DNA of 64,000 nucleotides from Sinimarinibacterium arenosum (lineage in GTDB: Bacteria > Pseudomonadota > Gammaproteobacteria > Nevskiales > Nevskiaceae). The translations under genes and the position numbers were made by a program. This document shows, in pieces, positions 1 through 9,829 of the stretch (the first letter of the stretch is position 1; every line of letters begins with the position of its first letter). Location: the NCBI RefSeq assembly GCF_005047655.1, contig NZ_SUKF01000002.1, positions 62,001-126,000 of the forward strand, read 5' to 3'. A model generated the notes under the pieces. It made no database searches. It was not told the origin of the DNA and saw only the letters and a list, made by a program, of their open reading frames with translations.

Positions 1-590
1 GCGGTATAGCGCGTCATCATGCCGAGCAGCGTCGACTTACCGACGCCGGTGCCGGCAAACAGGCCAAGGCGTTGGCCGCGTCCAACCGTCAGCAGGGAGT
101 TGATCACCCGCACGCCGACATCCAGCGGCTTGGTGATCGGATCACGCTCCAGCGGATTGATGGCATGACCATAGAGGCGCTGATGGCGATCGCAGGACAA
201 GCGGCCGCGGCCATCAATCGGGCGCCCTTCGCCGTCGAGTACGCGTCCCAACAGGGCGTCACCCACCTGGACTTCGGCGGCGCGGCCCGACGGCACCACG
301 CGCGCATGCGGCATCAGGCCGCGCATTTCGCTGGTCGGCATCAGGAACACGCGATCGCCGGAAAAGCCGACCACCTCGGCTTCGACACCGCTACCGTCGC
401 TGTTGGCGATCCGCGCGCGTGCGCCGATCGGCAACTGACACCCGGTGGCTTCCAGCGTCAATCCGACCACACGCTGCAGATGCCCTTCGACCACAAAGCC
501 CGGCGCCTGCTCCGCGAGCATCGCCTGCGCCCGCATCCGCGCGCCGTAGCGGCGGCTTGCGGCCACATTCCATTCATTCGCCGTGCTCAT
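1..590 (-). CDS. fliI: FliI, flagellar export ATPase (partial, C-terminus outside window)
   Basis: This is the N-terminal 196 residues of the ATPase that powers the flagellar type III export apparatus at the cytoplasmic face of the basal body. The translated piece has the beta-barrel N-domain and ends in the Walker A loop GTGVGKSTLLG, followed by MMTRYT at the window edge. The start ATG at 590-588 overlaps the fliH stop as ATGA, so the two genes are translationally coupled. The gene is the last one visible of a fliE-F-G-H-I block. The rest lies beyond position 1, so integrity cannot be judged. Confidence 0.93.
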   Translation of the reverse strand, partial: MSTANEWNVAASRRYGARMRAQAMLAEQAPGFVVEGHLQRVVGLTLEATGCQLPIGARARIANSDGSGVEAEVVGFSGDRVFLMPTSEMRGLMPHARVVPSGRAAEVQVGDALLGRVLDGEGRPIDGRGRLSCDRHQRLYGHAINPLERDPITKPLDVGVRVINSLLTVGRGQRLGLFAGTGVGKSTLLGMMTRYT

Positions 591-1219
591 GCCGAATCCC
601 CTCCGCTGAGCGCCAGCGCCACCGCCCGCACACGACTGTCGACGCGCGCGTCAATCAGCGCGGATTCGGTGATCACACGGCAGTCGCCGCGTTCCAGCGT
701 GGTATCCGGCACGATGCGAAAATCCTTGACGTCCGGCGACGGCACGATGCGATCACGCAGCAGCGCTGCATCTTCCGGATGAACCTGCAGGCGCACTTCG
801 CGCAGCCGCGGCGGCAACGCATTCAGCGCGTCGCGCACCATCTCGACCACGGCTTCCGGCTGCGTCTCCAGTTCGGCGCTGAGGATGCGACGCGCCACGC
901 TCATGGCCAGTTCGACCAGCGCGCGCTCGACTTCCTCATCCAGATGCGCCAGCGGCCGCGCCATGTGTTCCAGCAGCGACTGCAGCCGCTGCGCCTGCGC
1001 CAGCGCAGCCTTCTGGCCGACCGAATGGCCCTCGCCATGACCGCGCTGAAATCCTTCCTGATACGCCGCTTGTTCGATCTCGTCGAGCTGCGCAGCGGTG
1101 TGCGGCGTTCCCTGCCCTGCGGTCGGAAACACCGGAATTTCCCAGCGTGCTGCCAGATCGCCAACCTGTTCGGCCGACAGCACGCCAACGTCATCGATTG
1201 CAGAAGCTTGTCGGCTCAT
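587..1219 (-). CDS. fliH: FliH, negative regulator/stator of the FliI export ATPase
   Basis: A 210-residue protein with the usual FliH layout: a variable N-terminus, a Gln/Glu/Gly-rich stretch (AAYQEGFQRGHGEGHSVGQ, about residues 52-70) with the family's spaced glycines, then a helical and alpha/beta C-terminal domain related to V-ATPase subunit E. In the family it binds FliI and links it to the FliN/C-ring docking site. The start overlaps the fliG stop (TGATG at 1221-1217) and its own stop overlaps the fliI start, so the three genes form one tightly coupled unit. Confidence 0.9.
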   Translation of the reverse strand: MSRQASAIDDVGVLSAEQVGDLAARWEIPVFPTAGQGTPHTAAQLDEIEQAAYQEGFQRGHGEGHSVGQKAALAQAQRLQSLLEHMARPLAHLDEEVERALVELAMSVARRILSAELETQPEAVVEMVRDALNALPPRLREVRLQVHPEDAALLRDRIVPSPDVKDFRIVPDTTLERGDCRVITESALIDARVDSRVRAVALALSGGDSA

Positions 1220-2259
1220 CAGACCATCTCGTCGCCTTTGCCGCCGAGCACGATCGTGCCGGCGTCAGCCAGCCGCCGGGCGGCAGCCAGAATTTCCTTC
1301 TGCGCCGCCTCGACGTCGGACACCTTGGCCGGCCCCTTGGCCTCCATGTCTTCAACCAGCATCTCTGCGGCACGCTTGGACATGTTCTTCAGCATCTTTT
1401 CGCGCACGCGCGGATCGGCGCCCTTGAGCGCAAGACCCAGGGTGTCGCCGGCGATCTCGCGCAGCAGCGTCTGGATGCTGCGATCGTCCACTTCCAGCAG
1501 GTCGTCGAACACGAACATCAGATCCTGGATCTGCTGCGACAGCACCTGGTCGGCCTCGCCGATCTTGCCGATGATCGCCTGCTCGGTCTGGGTATCCATC
1601 AGATTCAGAATCGTGGCCGCCACCTTGACGCCGCCGACACTGGACGATTTCAGATTGCTGCCACCGGTGAACTGCTTTTCCATGATCTCGTCGAGCTCGC
1701 GCAGCGCGCTTGGCTGGATTCCGTCCAACCGCGCGATGCGCATCAGCACATCGGTCCTCATGCGTTCTGGCAGTTGCCCCAGAACGTCAGCCGCCTGATC
1801 CGAATCCAGATAGGCCAGCACGATCGCGACGATCTGCGGATGCTCATTGCGCACGATGTCGGCGACTGCGCGCGTTTCCATCCATTTCAGCGCCTCGAGA
1901 CCCTTGCTGTTGCCGCCGAGCAGGATGCGATCGATCACGCCCGAAGCCTTGTCCTGGCCCAGCGCGTTGACCAGGACGCGACGGACATAGTCATCGGCGC
2001 CGATGCCCAGCGAGGTCTGAGCCTGCAGTTCGTCAACGAAGTGATCCATCACCTCGTCCGCGCGTTCACGCGAAACGTTGGTCAGCGACGCCATCGCGGC
2101 GCCGACCTTCTGCACGTCCTTGGCGCCCATGTGCTTGAGCACCTCGGCCGCTTCGTTTTCACCCAAGGACAACAGCAGAATCGCGGCGCGCTCAACGCCG
2201 GTGATCGGTTGCGGCGCCGCCTTGGCTGCCTTGGCCGCTTGTGCGGGAACCTGAGCCAT
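1219..2259 (-). CDS. fliG: FliG, flagellar motor switch protein
   Basis: 346 residues, the normal length for the C-ring protein that contacts the MS ring (FliF) and the stator and sets the direction of rotation. It starts after an Ala/Lys-rich leader and runs ITGVERAAILLLSLGE, typical of FliG N-domains. The middle domain contains an EHPQ motif (NEHPQIVAIVLAYL) and the C-terminal motor domain carries charged helices. It lies 6 bp downstream of fliF and overlaps fliH by one base. Assignment is secure; no odd features were noticed. Confidence 0.97.
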   Translation of the reverse strand: MAQVPAQAAKAAKAAPQPITGVERAAILLLSLGENEAAEVLKHMGAKDVQKVGAAMASLTNVSRERADEVMDHFVDELQAQTSLGIGADDYVRRVLVNALGQDKASGVIDRILLGGNSKGLEALKWMETRAVADIVRNEHPQIVAIVLAYLDSDQAADVLGQLPERMRTDVLMRIARLDGIQPSALRELDEIMEKQFTGGSNLKSSSVGGVKVAATILNLMDTQTEQAIIGKIGEADQVLSQQIQDLMFVFDDLLEVDDRSIQTLLREIAGDTLGLALKGADPRVREKMLKNMSKRAAEMLVEDMEAKGPAKVSDVEAAQKEILAAARRLADAGTIVLGGKGDEMV

Positions 2260-2265
2260 GTCCGC

Positions 2266-3915
2266 TTAGGCCTCCTGCCCGACCCAGGTCTTGACCACCT
2301 GAGCAACGCGCTTGGGATCCTGTGCCACGGCGCTGCGCGCCGCCTGCAGCTTCTGTTCATAACCACTTTGCGGCACCGGCATCGTATGCTGCGGCGCAGC
2401 CAGTGCCACGCGGTCTTCGGCCAGCGCGCGCGCCGACGGCTCAACCCCGATCGCCTCAGGCATCGGTCCGCCTTGCGGCATGGCCCGCAGCGGCGTTGCC
2501 AGGAAGGCCCGCAGGACCGGACGCAGCACGAACAGCACTACCAGCATCGCCAGCAGCCAGCCGCCGATCTGACGCGCAATGCTCAGAATCTCCGGTTGCT
2601 TCCACAGCGGCAGCGGTTCCATCGGTGCGATTTCCGGCTGCAGGAACGAGGCGTTCTGGATGCTGACGCTATCGCCGCGCTGCTCCTCGAAGCCAACCGC
2701 CTCGCGGACCAGGGAATTCACCTTGGCCAATTCCTCGTCCGACAGCGCCACCAATTCAGTTTCACCCGGTGAGCCGGCCTTCGGGCGCGGCACATGATCC
2801 AGCAGTACCGCGACCGAGAGCCGGCGGATCTTGCCGGTGGACTGCCGCGTGTGACTGACGGTGCGATCCAGCTCGTAGTTGCGCACGGTCTGGCGCGACT
2901 GGTTCTGCACGTCGGCATCGCTACCGGCAACCACCGAGTTCAGAGGTGGATTGGCACTGGCCTGCGGCGGCTGATTGCTGGTGGCACCTGGCACTCCGGC
3001 ACCGCCCGGCGCAGCACCACGCGTAGTGTCTTCAACCACTTGCTCGCTGCGCACCTTGGCCGGATCCGGCGCGTATTGCTCGCGCGCTTCCTCGGTTTCG
3101 GAAAAGTCGATATCGGCCGCCACCTGCGCGCTGACCCGCCCAACGCCGACCAGCGGCAGCAGCAGTTCGTTGATGCGGCGCACATAGTCACTCTCGACGC
3201 GACGCACATGGTCCAGTTGCTCGGCACTGCGCGCGGCGGACGAATCACCGTCTTCGTTGCTGAGCAAGCGTCCAAACTGATCGATCACCGTCACCGCGGA
3301 CGGTGTCATGCCGGAGACGCTGGATGCCACCATGTGTACGATCGAGGCAACCTGGTTCTGCTCCAGCGTACGGCCGGGCTGCAGATCGACCAGTACCGAA
3401 GCACTGGGCGTGTCGCCGCTGCGCGTGAACGCCGACGGCTTGGGGATCGCCAGATGCACCCGTGCCGAGCGCACCGGCTGCAAGCTCGACACCGAACGCG
3501 CCAGCTCGGTTTCCAGCGCATGCTGGTAGCGCGCGTTCTCGATGAACTGACTGGTGCCGAATCCCTGGTCCTGCTGAATCATCTCGAAACCGGTTTCACC
3601 GGCACGCGGCAGTCCCTGTCCGGCCAACGTCAGCCGGGCGGCGTTGAGCTGTGTCGCCGACACCGCGATGGTGCCGCTGCCCGCCTCGAAGCGGAACGGG
3701 ATATCGGCCTGACGCAGTGCCGTCACGGTTTCTGAGGCGTCGCGATCGCTCAAACCGTTGAACAGCGGTACGTAGGCTGGATCCTGCGACCAGCGGAACA
3801 GCCACAGGCCGGCTGCCACCGCGCCCGCAATGCCGACGAGCAGCAACAACTGGCGTAGTGCCGGATGATCCTTGATCTGCGATACGTTGGATTTGACGAC
3901 AGCGGTGTTGGCCAT
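2266..3915 (-). CDS. fliF: FliF, flagellar MS-ring protein
   Basis: 549 residues. FliF forms the inner-membrane MS ring on which the rod and C ring assemble. An N-terminal transmembrane helix (about 22-42, LLLLVGIAGAVAAGLWLF) is followed by the YscJ-like ring-building domain with VPLFNGLSDRDASETV, then a long periplasmic region with a Gly/Pro/Asn-rich low-complexity insert near 285-325. A second transmembrane helix lies near 440-460, and a cytoplasmic tail that contacts FliG ends the protein. It sits 28 bp after fliE and 6 bp before fliG in the operon. Confidence 0.96.
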   Translation of the reverse strand: MANTAVVKSNVSQIKDHPALRQLLLLVGIAGAVAAGLWLFRWSQDPAYVPLFNGLSDRDASETVTALRQADIPFRFEAGSGTIAVSATQLNAARLTLAGQGLPRAGETGFEMIQQDQGFGTSQFIENARYQHALETELARSVSSLQPVRSARVHLAIPKPSAFTRSGDTPSASVLVDLQPGRTLEQNQVASIVHMVASSVSGMTPSAVTVIDQFGRLLSNEDGDSSAARSAEQLDHVRRVESDYVRRINELLLPLVGVGRVSAQVAADIDFSETEEAREQYAPDPAKVRSEQVVEDTTRGAAPGGAGVPGATSNQPPQASANPPLNSVVAGSDADVQNQSRQTVRNYELDRTVSHTRQSTGKIRRLSVAVLLDHVPRPKAGSPGETELVALSDEELAKVNSLVREAVGFEEQRGDSVSIQNASFLQPEIAPMEPLPLWKQPEILSIARQIGGWLLAMLVVLFVLRPVLRAFLATPLRAMPQGGPMPEAIGVEPSARALAEDRVALAAPQHTMPVPQSGYEQKLQAARSAVAQDPKRVAQVVKTWVGQEA

Positions 3916-3943
3916 GGCTCAGCGTTCTCGATACAGGGCCGGA

Positions 3944-4276
3944 TCAAATCGGCATGTTCATGATGTCCTGATACGCGGACACCAGACGGTTACGAACTTC
4001 AGTCATCGCACGAAAGCCGACTTGCGCCTTGGCCGAAGCCAGCATCACGTCGGCCAGCTCCACGCTGCGATCACCGCGCGCGAACGATTCCTGCAGTGCC
4101 GATGAAGCCTGCTGGGACTGGTTGACCTCGTTGACCGCGTTCTTCAGCAGCGACTCGAAACCGGCCTTGTGCGTCGACGCGGCTTCGGTGGCTGCCGGCG
4201 CGATCGGTCGCAGCGCCGCCTGCGACTGCAGGTTGCGTATCTGTGCGAGCACCGAGCTGACATCCATATTGCTCAT
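3944..4276 (-). CDS. fliE: FliE, MS-ring/rod junction protein
   Basis: 110 residues from the ATG at 4276, the size expected for FliE, which joins the MS ring to the proximal rod. The C-terminal part (SVELADVMLASAKAQVGF, then a RNRLVSAYQDIMNMPI-type ending) is the family signature that resembles the rod-protein C-terminus. A longer in-frame start at 4375 would add 33 unconserved residues and would lie upstream of a sigma-54-like site at 4317-4331, so I prefer 4276. It is the first gene of the fliEFGHI operon. Confidence 0.92.
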   Translation of the reverse strand: MSNMDVSSVLAQIRNLQSQAALRPIAPAATEAASTHKAGFESLLKNAVNEVNQSQQASSALQESFARGDRSVELADVMLASAKAQVGFRAMTEVRNRLVSAYQDIMNMPI

Positions 4277-4316
4277 TGCGTTGTCCGATCCGATAACGGG
4301 TTTGGCCAGACCCCGA

Positions 4317-4331
4317 GCAACTTCTGTTCCC
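4317..4331 (-). promoter_or_regulatory. Possible sigma-54 promoter of fliE operon
   Basis: Read on the minus strand the site is GGGAACAGAAGTTGC. The -24 GG and -12 GC dinucleotides are spaced by ten bases and TTGC is intact, but only about four of seven positions of the -24 element match. It would place the transcript start roughly 30 bp upstream of the fliE ATG at 4276. Adjacent fleQ and rpoN make RpoN/FleQ control plausible, but the site is weaker than those of flgB and flgA. Confidence 0.42.
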
Positions 4332-4452
4332 GACCGCTCCAATCCGCAAAAACCCATGTGCAAAAGGGCTTTCAAGAGGATTCGTCAAACTAATGGCGGA
4401 CCTCTCGCGCTGTGCTGCGACAAATCTCCGACACCGGGCTGCCGACATGAAA

Positions 4453-4473
4453 ATGCCGGCACTGGGCCGGCAT
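4453..4473 (-). terminator. Terminator-like hairpin after fleQ
   Basis: An 8-bp perfect stem (ATGCCGGC / GCCGGCAT) with a 5-nt loop. On the minus strand it is followed by a short T run (TTT). It lies 29 bp past the fleQ stop and upstream of fliE, so it separates the regulator genes from the structural operon. Confidence 0.6.
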
Positions 4474-4501
4474 CGGAGATGACGTGTGACTGCGATGCGC
4501 G

Positions 4502-5990
<1,489 letters not shown>

Positions 5991-5998
<8 letters not shown>

Positions 5999-6374
5999 TG
6001 GACTGCTCCCTGATCAGGCGCTGCACGAACTCGATCACTTCGGTTTCGTACTGCTGCTTGTTGACGAAGCCTTCGGCGCCGACCTGTGCAACGAACTCGC
6101 GATGTGCGGGATCGTCGTAATGCGAGGCGATGATGATGATTGGCGGATCATCCTGTGCCTTGATCAGGCGTGTCGCCTGGAGTCCGCCCATGCCGGGCAT
6201 CGCCAGATCCATGATGATCAGATCGGGCTTGAGCCGGGCGGCGCTTTCGACCGCCTGGAATCCGTCAGCGGCTTCGCCGATGACTTCGATCTCGGGACAT
6301 TCGGAAAGCAGGTGTCGCGCGAGCACCAGAAAGGGTCTGTTGTCGTCGACCAGCAATGTCTTCAGTTTCGTCAT
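5991..6374 (-). CDS. Stand-alone CheY-like receiver domain protein
   Basis: A 127-residue single receiver domain with the full phosphorylation site: acidic pair in LLVDDN, phospho-Asp in LIIMDLAMPGMGG, Ser in IIASHY and Lys in GFVNKQQ. There is no output domain. It is encoded between rpoN and fleQ and overlaps the fleQ start by 8 bp, so it is probably translated with fleQ and likely acts in flagellar control, perhaps as a partner or phosphate sink. The cognate kinase is not visible near it. The function is an inference from position. Confidence 0.85.
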
Positions 6375-6418
6375 GCCCCACTCCGATTCGCCCCCACCGC
6401 GGCGTTGACGCCTCCCGG

Positions 6419-7873
6419 TCAGCTGACCAGACGCAAATGCCGTCCTTTCTGCACCGGGATACGGTCCTTTGCCGATGGAATCCGCATGGCCTCTCTGTAT
6501 TTGGCCACCGTCCGTCGCGCAACCCGCACTCCGTTACGAGCCAGAATCGCGGTAATGTCGCCATCGCACAAGGGCGCGTCGGCGTTTTCGGTATGGATTA
6601 TCCGACGAATCATCGCTTTGACCGCTGTTCCGGAGGTTTCGCGGTCGGCGCCGGCGATCTGGGACGGGAAGAATGCCTTCAGCTCGTAGACACCCCACGG
6701 CGTCTGCACCCACTTGTTGGTGGTCACGCGGCAAACGGTGGACTCGTGCATGCCGATGGCTTCGGCGATCTCGCGCAGCGTCAGCGACACCATGCCCTCC
6801 TCGCCCTGTTCCAGGAACGCAGTCTGGCGCTCAAAAATCGCCCGTGCCGTGCGCAGCAGAGTGTCATGGCGCATCTCGATCCCGCGCACCAGCCAGCGTG
6901 CCTCCTGCAGCTGGTCCTTCATGCCGCGATGGCTGGCGCCACGCTGCAGCAGGTTTTCGTACAGACGGTTGACGCGCACCCGCGGCAGGCGTTCGGCGTT
7001 GAGCTCGATCTTCCAGGAGCCCGGAATGCCGCTGACCAGCACATCCGGCAGCGCCACTTCGGCCGGAGCGGAGTAGCTGGCGCCCGGCTTGGGGTTCAGC
7101 GAAAGAATCAGATCCATGGCGCGATGCAGATCCATGAAGTCGACTTCCAGCGTCGCGCACAGGCCCTCGAAATCGCGCGAGGCAACGCGTTCCAGTTCGG
7201 TCTCGACAATCTCGCGTGCGAGCACCCGGCCCGGCGTACCGCGCGGCATGGCGTTGATCTGCAGCAGCAGGCATTCACGCAGGTCGCGTGCGCCGAAACC
7301 GCTCGGTTCCACGCCCTGCACCTTGGTCAGGGCCGCTTCGAGTTCAGCCTGGTCCGGCGTCGGATTCAGTCCCGACTCCAGCGCCACGCCCTCCAGCGGC
7401 TCCGCCAGGTAGCCGTTGTCGTCGATGGCGTCGAGAATCGCAGAAATCAGCCGTGCCTCGCGCGGAGTCGAAATCACCAGCTCCAGCTGGCGGATCGCCG
7501 ACAGACGGGCGTCAACGGTTTCCGGCGTCGGCAGGCGCGCTTCCCAAGGTTCGTCGTCCTCGCGGTTGGGCTCGCCACTCGACCAGGATTCGCGGCTGGA
7601 CCAGTCGAAGTCGGCCTCGACCTTGCTCGTGGCATCCGGATCGACGCCGCTGACTTCCTCCGACGCAGCGGTGGTGTCGCGCTCGATGACTTCAGCCTCT
7701 TCCTCATCGGCCGTGTCACCCTCGACCGGCTCCAGCATCACATTACGTTCCAGCGCCTGACGCAGCTCCTGCTCCAGTTCAAGCGACGACAGTTGCAGCA
7801 ATCGGATCGACTGCAGCAGCTGCGGCGTCATCGCCATCGACTGGCTGGTGGTGAGATGCAGGTTTTGCTTCAT
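6419..7873 (-). CDS. rpoN: RNA polymerase sigma-54 factor
   Basis: 484 residues with the complete RpoN layout: a glutamine/leucine-rich activator-interacting region I at the N-terminus (LTTSQSMAMTPQLLQSIRLL), an acidic region II (about 45-110), the core-binding domain, the helix-turn-helix, and the RpoN box ARRTVAKYREAMRIPSA near the C-terminus that reads the -24 element. Its position beside fleQ and the flagellar genes suggests a flagellum-dedicated copy (rpoN2-like), but whether another rpoN exists elsewhere cannot be seen. It starts about 195 bp downstream of the NarL-type regulator gene. Confidence 0.95.
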   Translation of the reverse strand: MKQNLHLTTSQSMAMTPQLLQSIRLLQLSSLELEQELRQALERNVMLEPVEGDTADEEEAEVIERDTTAASEEVSGVDPDATSKVEADFDWSSRESWSSGEPNREDDEPWEARLPTPETVDARLSAIRQLELVISTPREARLISAILDAIDDNGYLAEPLEGVALESGLNPTPDQAELEAALTKVQGVEPSGFGARDLRECLLLQINAMPRGTPGRVLAREIVETELERVASRDFEGLCATLEVDFMDLHRAMDLILSLNPKPGASYSAPAEVALPDVLVSGIPGSWKIELNAERLPRVRVNRLYENLLQRGASHRGMKDQLQEARWLVRGIEMRHDTLLRTARAIFERQTAFLEQGEEGMVSLTLREIAEAIGMHESTVCRVTTNKWVQTPWGVYELKAFFPSQIAGADRETSGTAVKAMIRRIIHTENADAPLCDGDITAILARNGVRVARRTVAKYREAMRIPSAKDRIPVQKGRHLRLVS

Positions 7874-7960
7874 TTTGATTCTCCTGGCGCGGATGACTCA
7901 GCACGGATTCAGCGTGTAGTCAGGTTCGCGAATTGCATGGGAGAACCAAAGCAATATTTT

Positions 7961-7977
7961 CCCTACATCAAGTAGGG
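7961..7977. promoter_or_regulatory. Inverted repeat in the rpoN leader
   Basis: CCCTAC-ATCAA-GTAGGG, a perfect 6-bp inverted repeat flanked by an AT-rich stretch, lies about 90 bp upstream of the rpoN start. It has no T run suited to a terminator, so an operator or an mRNA leader hairpin is possible. The function is unknown. Confidence 0.35.
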
Positions 7978-8041
7978 TAAACCCTTACATATGTCGGATT
8001 TTCGACAGTGGCCATGCAAGCATCGGCAAAGCCAGTCGGCC

Positions 8042-8060
8042 GCGGGCGGCAAGCGCCCGC
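8042..8060 (-). terminator. GC-rich hairpin after the NarL-type regulator
   Basis: A 7-bp stem, GCGGGCG / CGCCCGC, with loop GCAAG, starts 8 bp past the stop of the regulator on the minus strand. No U run follows, so it would be a weak or factor-assisted terminator. Confidence 0.4.
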
Positions 8061-8068
8061 GAGCGCAC

Positions 8069-8704
8069 TCAGATGTGCGCGTAGTCCATGCCGGTACGGA
8101 TGGCGTAACGCATCAGCGCATTGGTGCCATACAGGCCCAGGGTATTCATCAGACGCGCGCGATGGGTTTCGACGGTCTTGACGCTGACGCCCATCAGGGC
8201 GGCAATTTCCTTGGTCGACTTGCCACGCGCGATCAGCTGCAGCACCTGTCGCTGCCGCGGCGTGACCTGAGCACGATCCTCAGCCCGCTGACCGTTGCGC
8301 CGTTCGACCACCTTGTGCGAGATCGAAGGGCTCAGATAGACCTGCTTACGCGCCACGGCGCGCAGCGCGATGCCGAGCTCGGCCGGCTCCGCTTCGGTTG
8401 AAAGGAACCCGGCGGCACCGGCGCGCAGCGCACTGCGCACGTTCTGACCGTCTGTCAGCGACGAAAGCACCAGCACCGCCACATCGGGATAGTGCCGGTG
8501 GATCTGCACCAGCGCTTCGAGACCGCTCATCTCCGGCAGGTTGATTTCGGTGACGACGAGATCTGGATGCAGGCGACCAACCATCTCGAGCAGGGTCTGA
8601 CCATCCCCTGCCTCACCCACGATCTGGGCATCGGTCTGCTGTTCAAACAGGGTCCGCAGCGCGGCGCGCAACAAGGTTTGCGACTCGGCCAACACTATGC
8701 GCAT
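8069..8704 (-). CDS. NarL/LuxR-family response regulator with degenerate receiver
   Basis: 211 residues: a receiver-like domain (1-120) and a LuxR-type HTH (about 143-205, TPRQRQVLQLIARGKSTKEI then VSVKTVETHRARLM). The receiver has lost its phosphorylation chemistry. The usual Asp is Glu53 (VVTEINLPEMSG, codon GAA), the acidic pair is Glu7-Ser8 (LAESQ), and the conserved Lys is absent (AGFLSTE). It therefore probably works without phosphorylation, either constitutively or through another ligand or partner. Its place between rpoN and the fliS/fliD block suggests a role in motility gene control. It has no adjacent histidine kinase. Confidence 0.88.
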   Translation of the reverse strand: MRIVLAESQTLLRAALRTLFEQQTDAQIVGEAGDGQTLLEMVGRLHPDLVVTEINLPEMSGLEALVQIHRHYPDVAVLVLSSLTDGQNVRSALRAGAAGFLSTEAEPAELGIALRAVARKQVYLSPSISHKVVERRNGQRAEDRAQVTPRQRQVLQLIARGKSTKEIAALMGVSVKTVETHRARLMNTLGLYGTNALMRYAIRTGMDYAHI

Positions 8705-8763
8705 GCGGAACGACTCCCCGATTCATTTGAACGTTCCCGCGATTGTGGATGAACCACTTCGAA

Positions 8764-9315
8764 TCAGGGCTTGCCGGCCGGTGAGCGTGCTTCTGCAACC
8801 GACCGTCGGTGGCGACGGAAGACATAGCGCTCCAAAGCGGCATCCAGGGCTTCAGGCGGTGTCAGAAATTTCGCACACACCTCGCCATCCTGGTGCGCGA
8901 CCACCTCTGCCGCCCACACCAGCCGCTGAGGAGCGCTGGGATGCAGTTCCAGCTCCACCCGGACCCAGCTGCCGACGGCGAGGTCAAGCCACGACTGCGG
9001 CCAGGCCAAGCCTTCCTTGCTCAACAGGACCGGGACTTCAGCCGCATGCGAGCGCAATCCGCGCACCAGCGTCGCCAGCAGATCCAGGACCAGGTCGATT
9101 TTCTGATGCAACCGATCGATCTCGGCGTCGTCACCGCTCCCGCCGGCGTCGGCGCGGGCATAGGCTTCGTCCAGCGTCGCCACCGCCGCCAGCACCCGCA
9201 GATCGGCATCGTGCCATTGGTGCAACTCGTCGGCCGCCGGAATGCTCGACAAGGCCGTGACCTCCAGCGGCACCCGGTCGCGGTAGCTCAGCCATTGATC
9301 GAGCGGATGCGGCAC
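8764..9315 (-). CDS. Flagellar-cluster protein, possible atypical PilZ-like domain
   Basis: 183 residues with no signal peptide. The first half is helical (LDEAYARADAGG, then LHQKIDLVLDLLATLV). The second half has a beta-rich pattern (VGSWVRVELELHP, LVWAAEVVAHQDGEVCAKFL) ending in an Arg-rich helix RYVFRRHRR. Proteins of this kind, annotated as PilZ-domain, commonly follow fliS in Xanthomonas-type flagellar clusters. The canonical c-di-GMP motifs (RxxxR and D/NxSxxG) are not evident here, so nucleotide binding is doubtful. It starts 9 bp after fliS and is probably co-transcribed. Confidence 0.55.
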   Translation of the reverse strand: MPHPLDQWLSYRDRVPLEVTALSSIPAADELHQWHDADLRVLAAVATLDEAYARADAGGSGDDAEIDRLHQKIDLVLDLLATLVRGLRSHAAEVPVLLSKEGLAWPQSWLDLAVGSWVRVELELHPSAPQRLVWAAEVVAHQDGEVCAKFLTPPEALDAALERYVFRRHRRSVAEARSPAGKP

Positions 9316-9324
9316 GGCAATGCT

Positions 9325-9723
9325 TCAGCTGGTCGCGACGGCGTCCCAGCCGCTCTTGAGCTCGCGCGTCAGCTGCAAGACCTCGTCGATCATGGCGGCG
9401 TTGTTGCTGGCGTTGGCCTCAATCAGACGCCGCGCCATATAGTCGTACAGCATCTCGAGATTGCTGGCGATGGCGCCACCCGCCTTTTTGTCCAGACTCA
9501 GCCGCAGATGATCGACGATCGACAATGCGGACGACACCGCCCGCAGCTTGGTCTGGGTTTCACCGTTGCCAATCGCACCGCGCGCCTGCGCCAGCCGATC
9601 GATCAGTCCGCCATACAGCAACTCGATCAGCTTGTGCGGCGTAGCTTCGATCACACCACCAAAAGTGGAAGCGCTCTGATACTGACTGACTGCGGCGGCG
9701 TAGGACACGGTTTGACTCTCCAA
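9325..9723 (-). CDS. fliS: FliS, flagellin export chaperone
   Basis: 132 residues, the normal length, all-helical. The N-terminal SYAAAVSQYQSAS and TPHKLIELLYGGLIDRLAQA stretches are typical of FliS, which binds the C-terminus of flagellin in the cytoplasm and blocks early polymerisation. It lies downstream of fliD with a 106-bp gap that carries a good sigma-28 site, so it can be transcribed independently of fliD. Confidence 0.93.
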   Translation of the reverse strand: MESQTVSYAAAVSQYQSASTFGGVIEATPHKLIELLYGGLIDRLAQARGAIGNGETQTKLRAVSSALSIVDHLRLSLDKKAGGAIASNLEMLYDYMARRLIEANASNNAAMIDEVLQLTRELKSGWDAVATS

Positions 9724-9763
9724 TGACTCTAATGACTCTGAGGCCGGGCCTCTGATGGATCAT

Positions 9764-9790
9764 TTATCGGCATGCGTTGCGCCACCTTGA
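9764..9790 (-). promoter_or_regulatory. Sigma-28 (FliA) promoter upstream of fliS
   Basis: On the minus strand: -35 TCAAGGTG, an 11-nt spacer, -10 GCCGATAA. The -10 matches the FliA consensus at all eight positions and the -35 at about five. It lies 41 bp upstream of the fliS start. A direct repeat of AATGACTCT (9722-9739) sits between promoter and gene. Confidence 0.65.
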
Positions 9791-9829
9791 GGCTTGAATC
9801 CGTCCGGCGTCGACCAACGGCGGTGCCCA

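Noticed and set aside
1147-2772. A 541-codon plus-strand open frame
   Set aside because: It is antisense to fliG and fliF, and is composed of Arg/His/Gln-rich shadow sequence.
4277-4375. Longer fliE start at 4375
   Set aside because: It adds 33 residues unlike FliE and would start upstream of the possible sigma-54 promoter. The 110-residue form has the normal family size.
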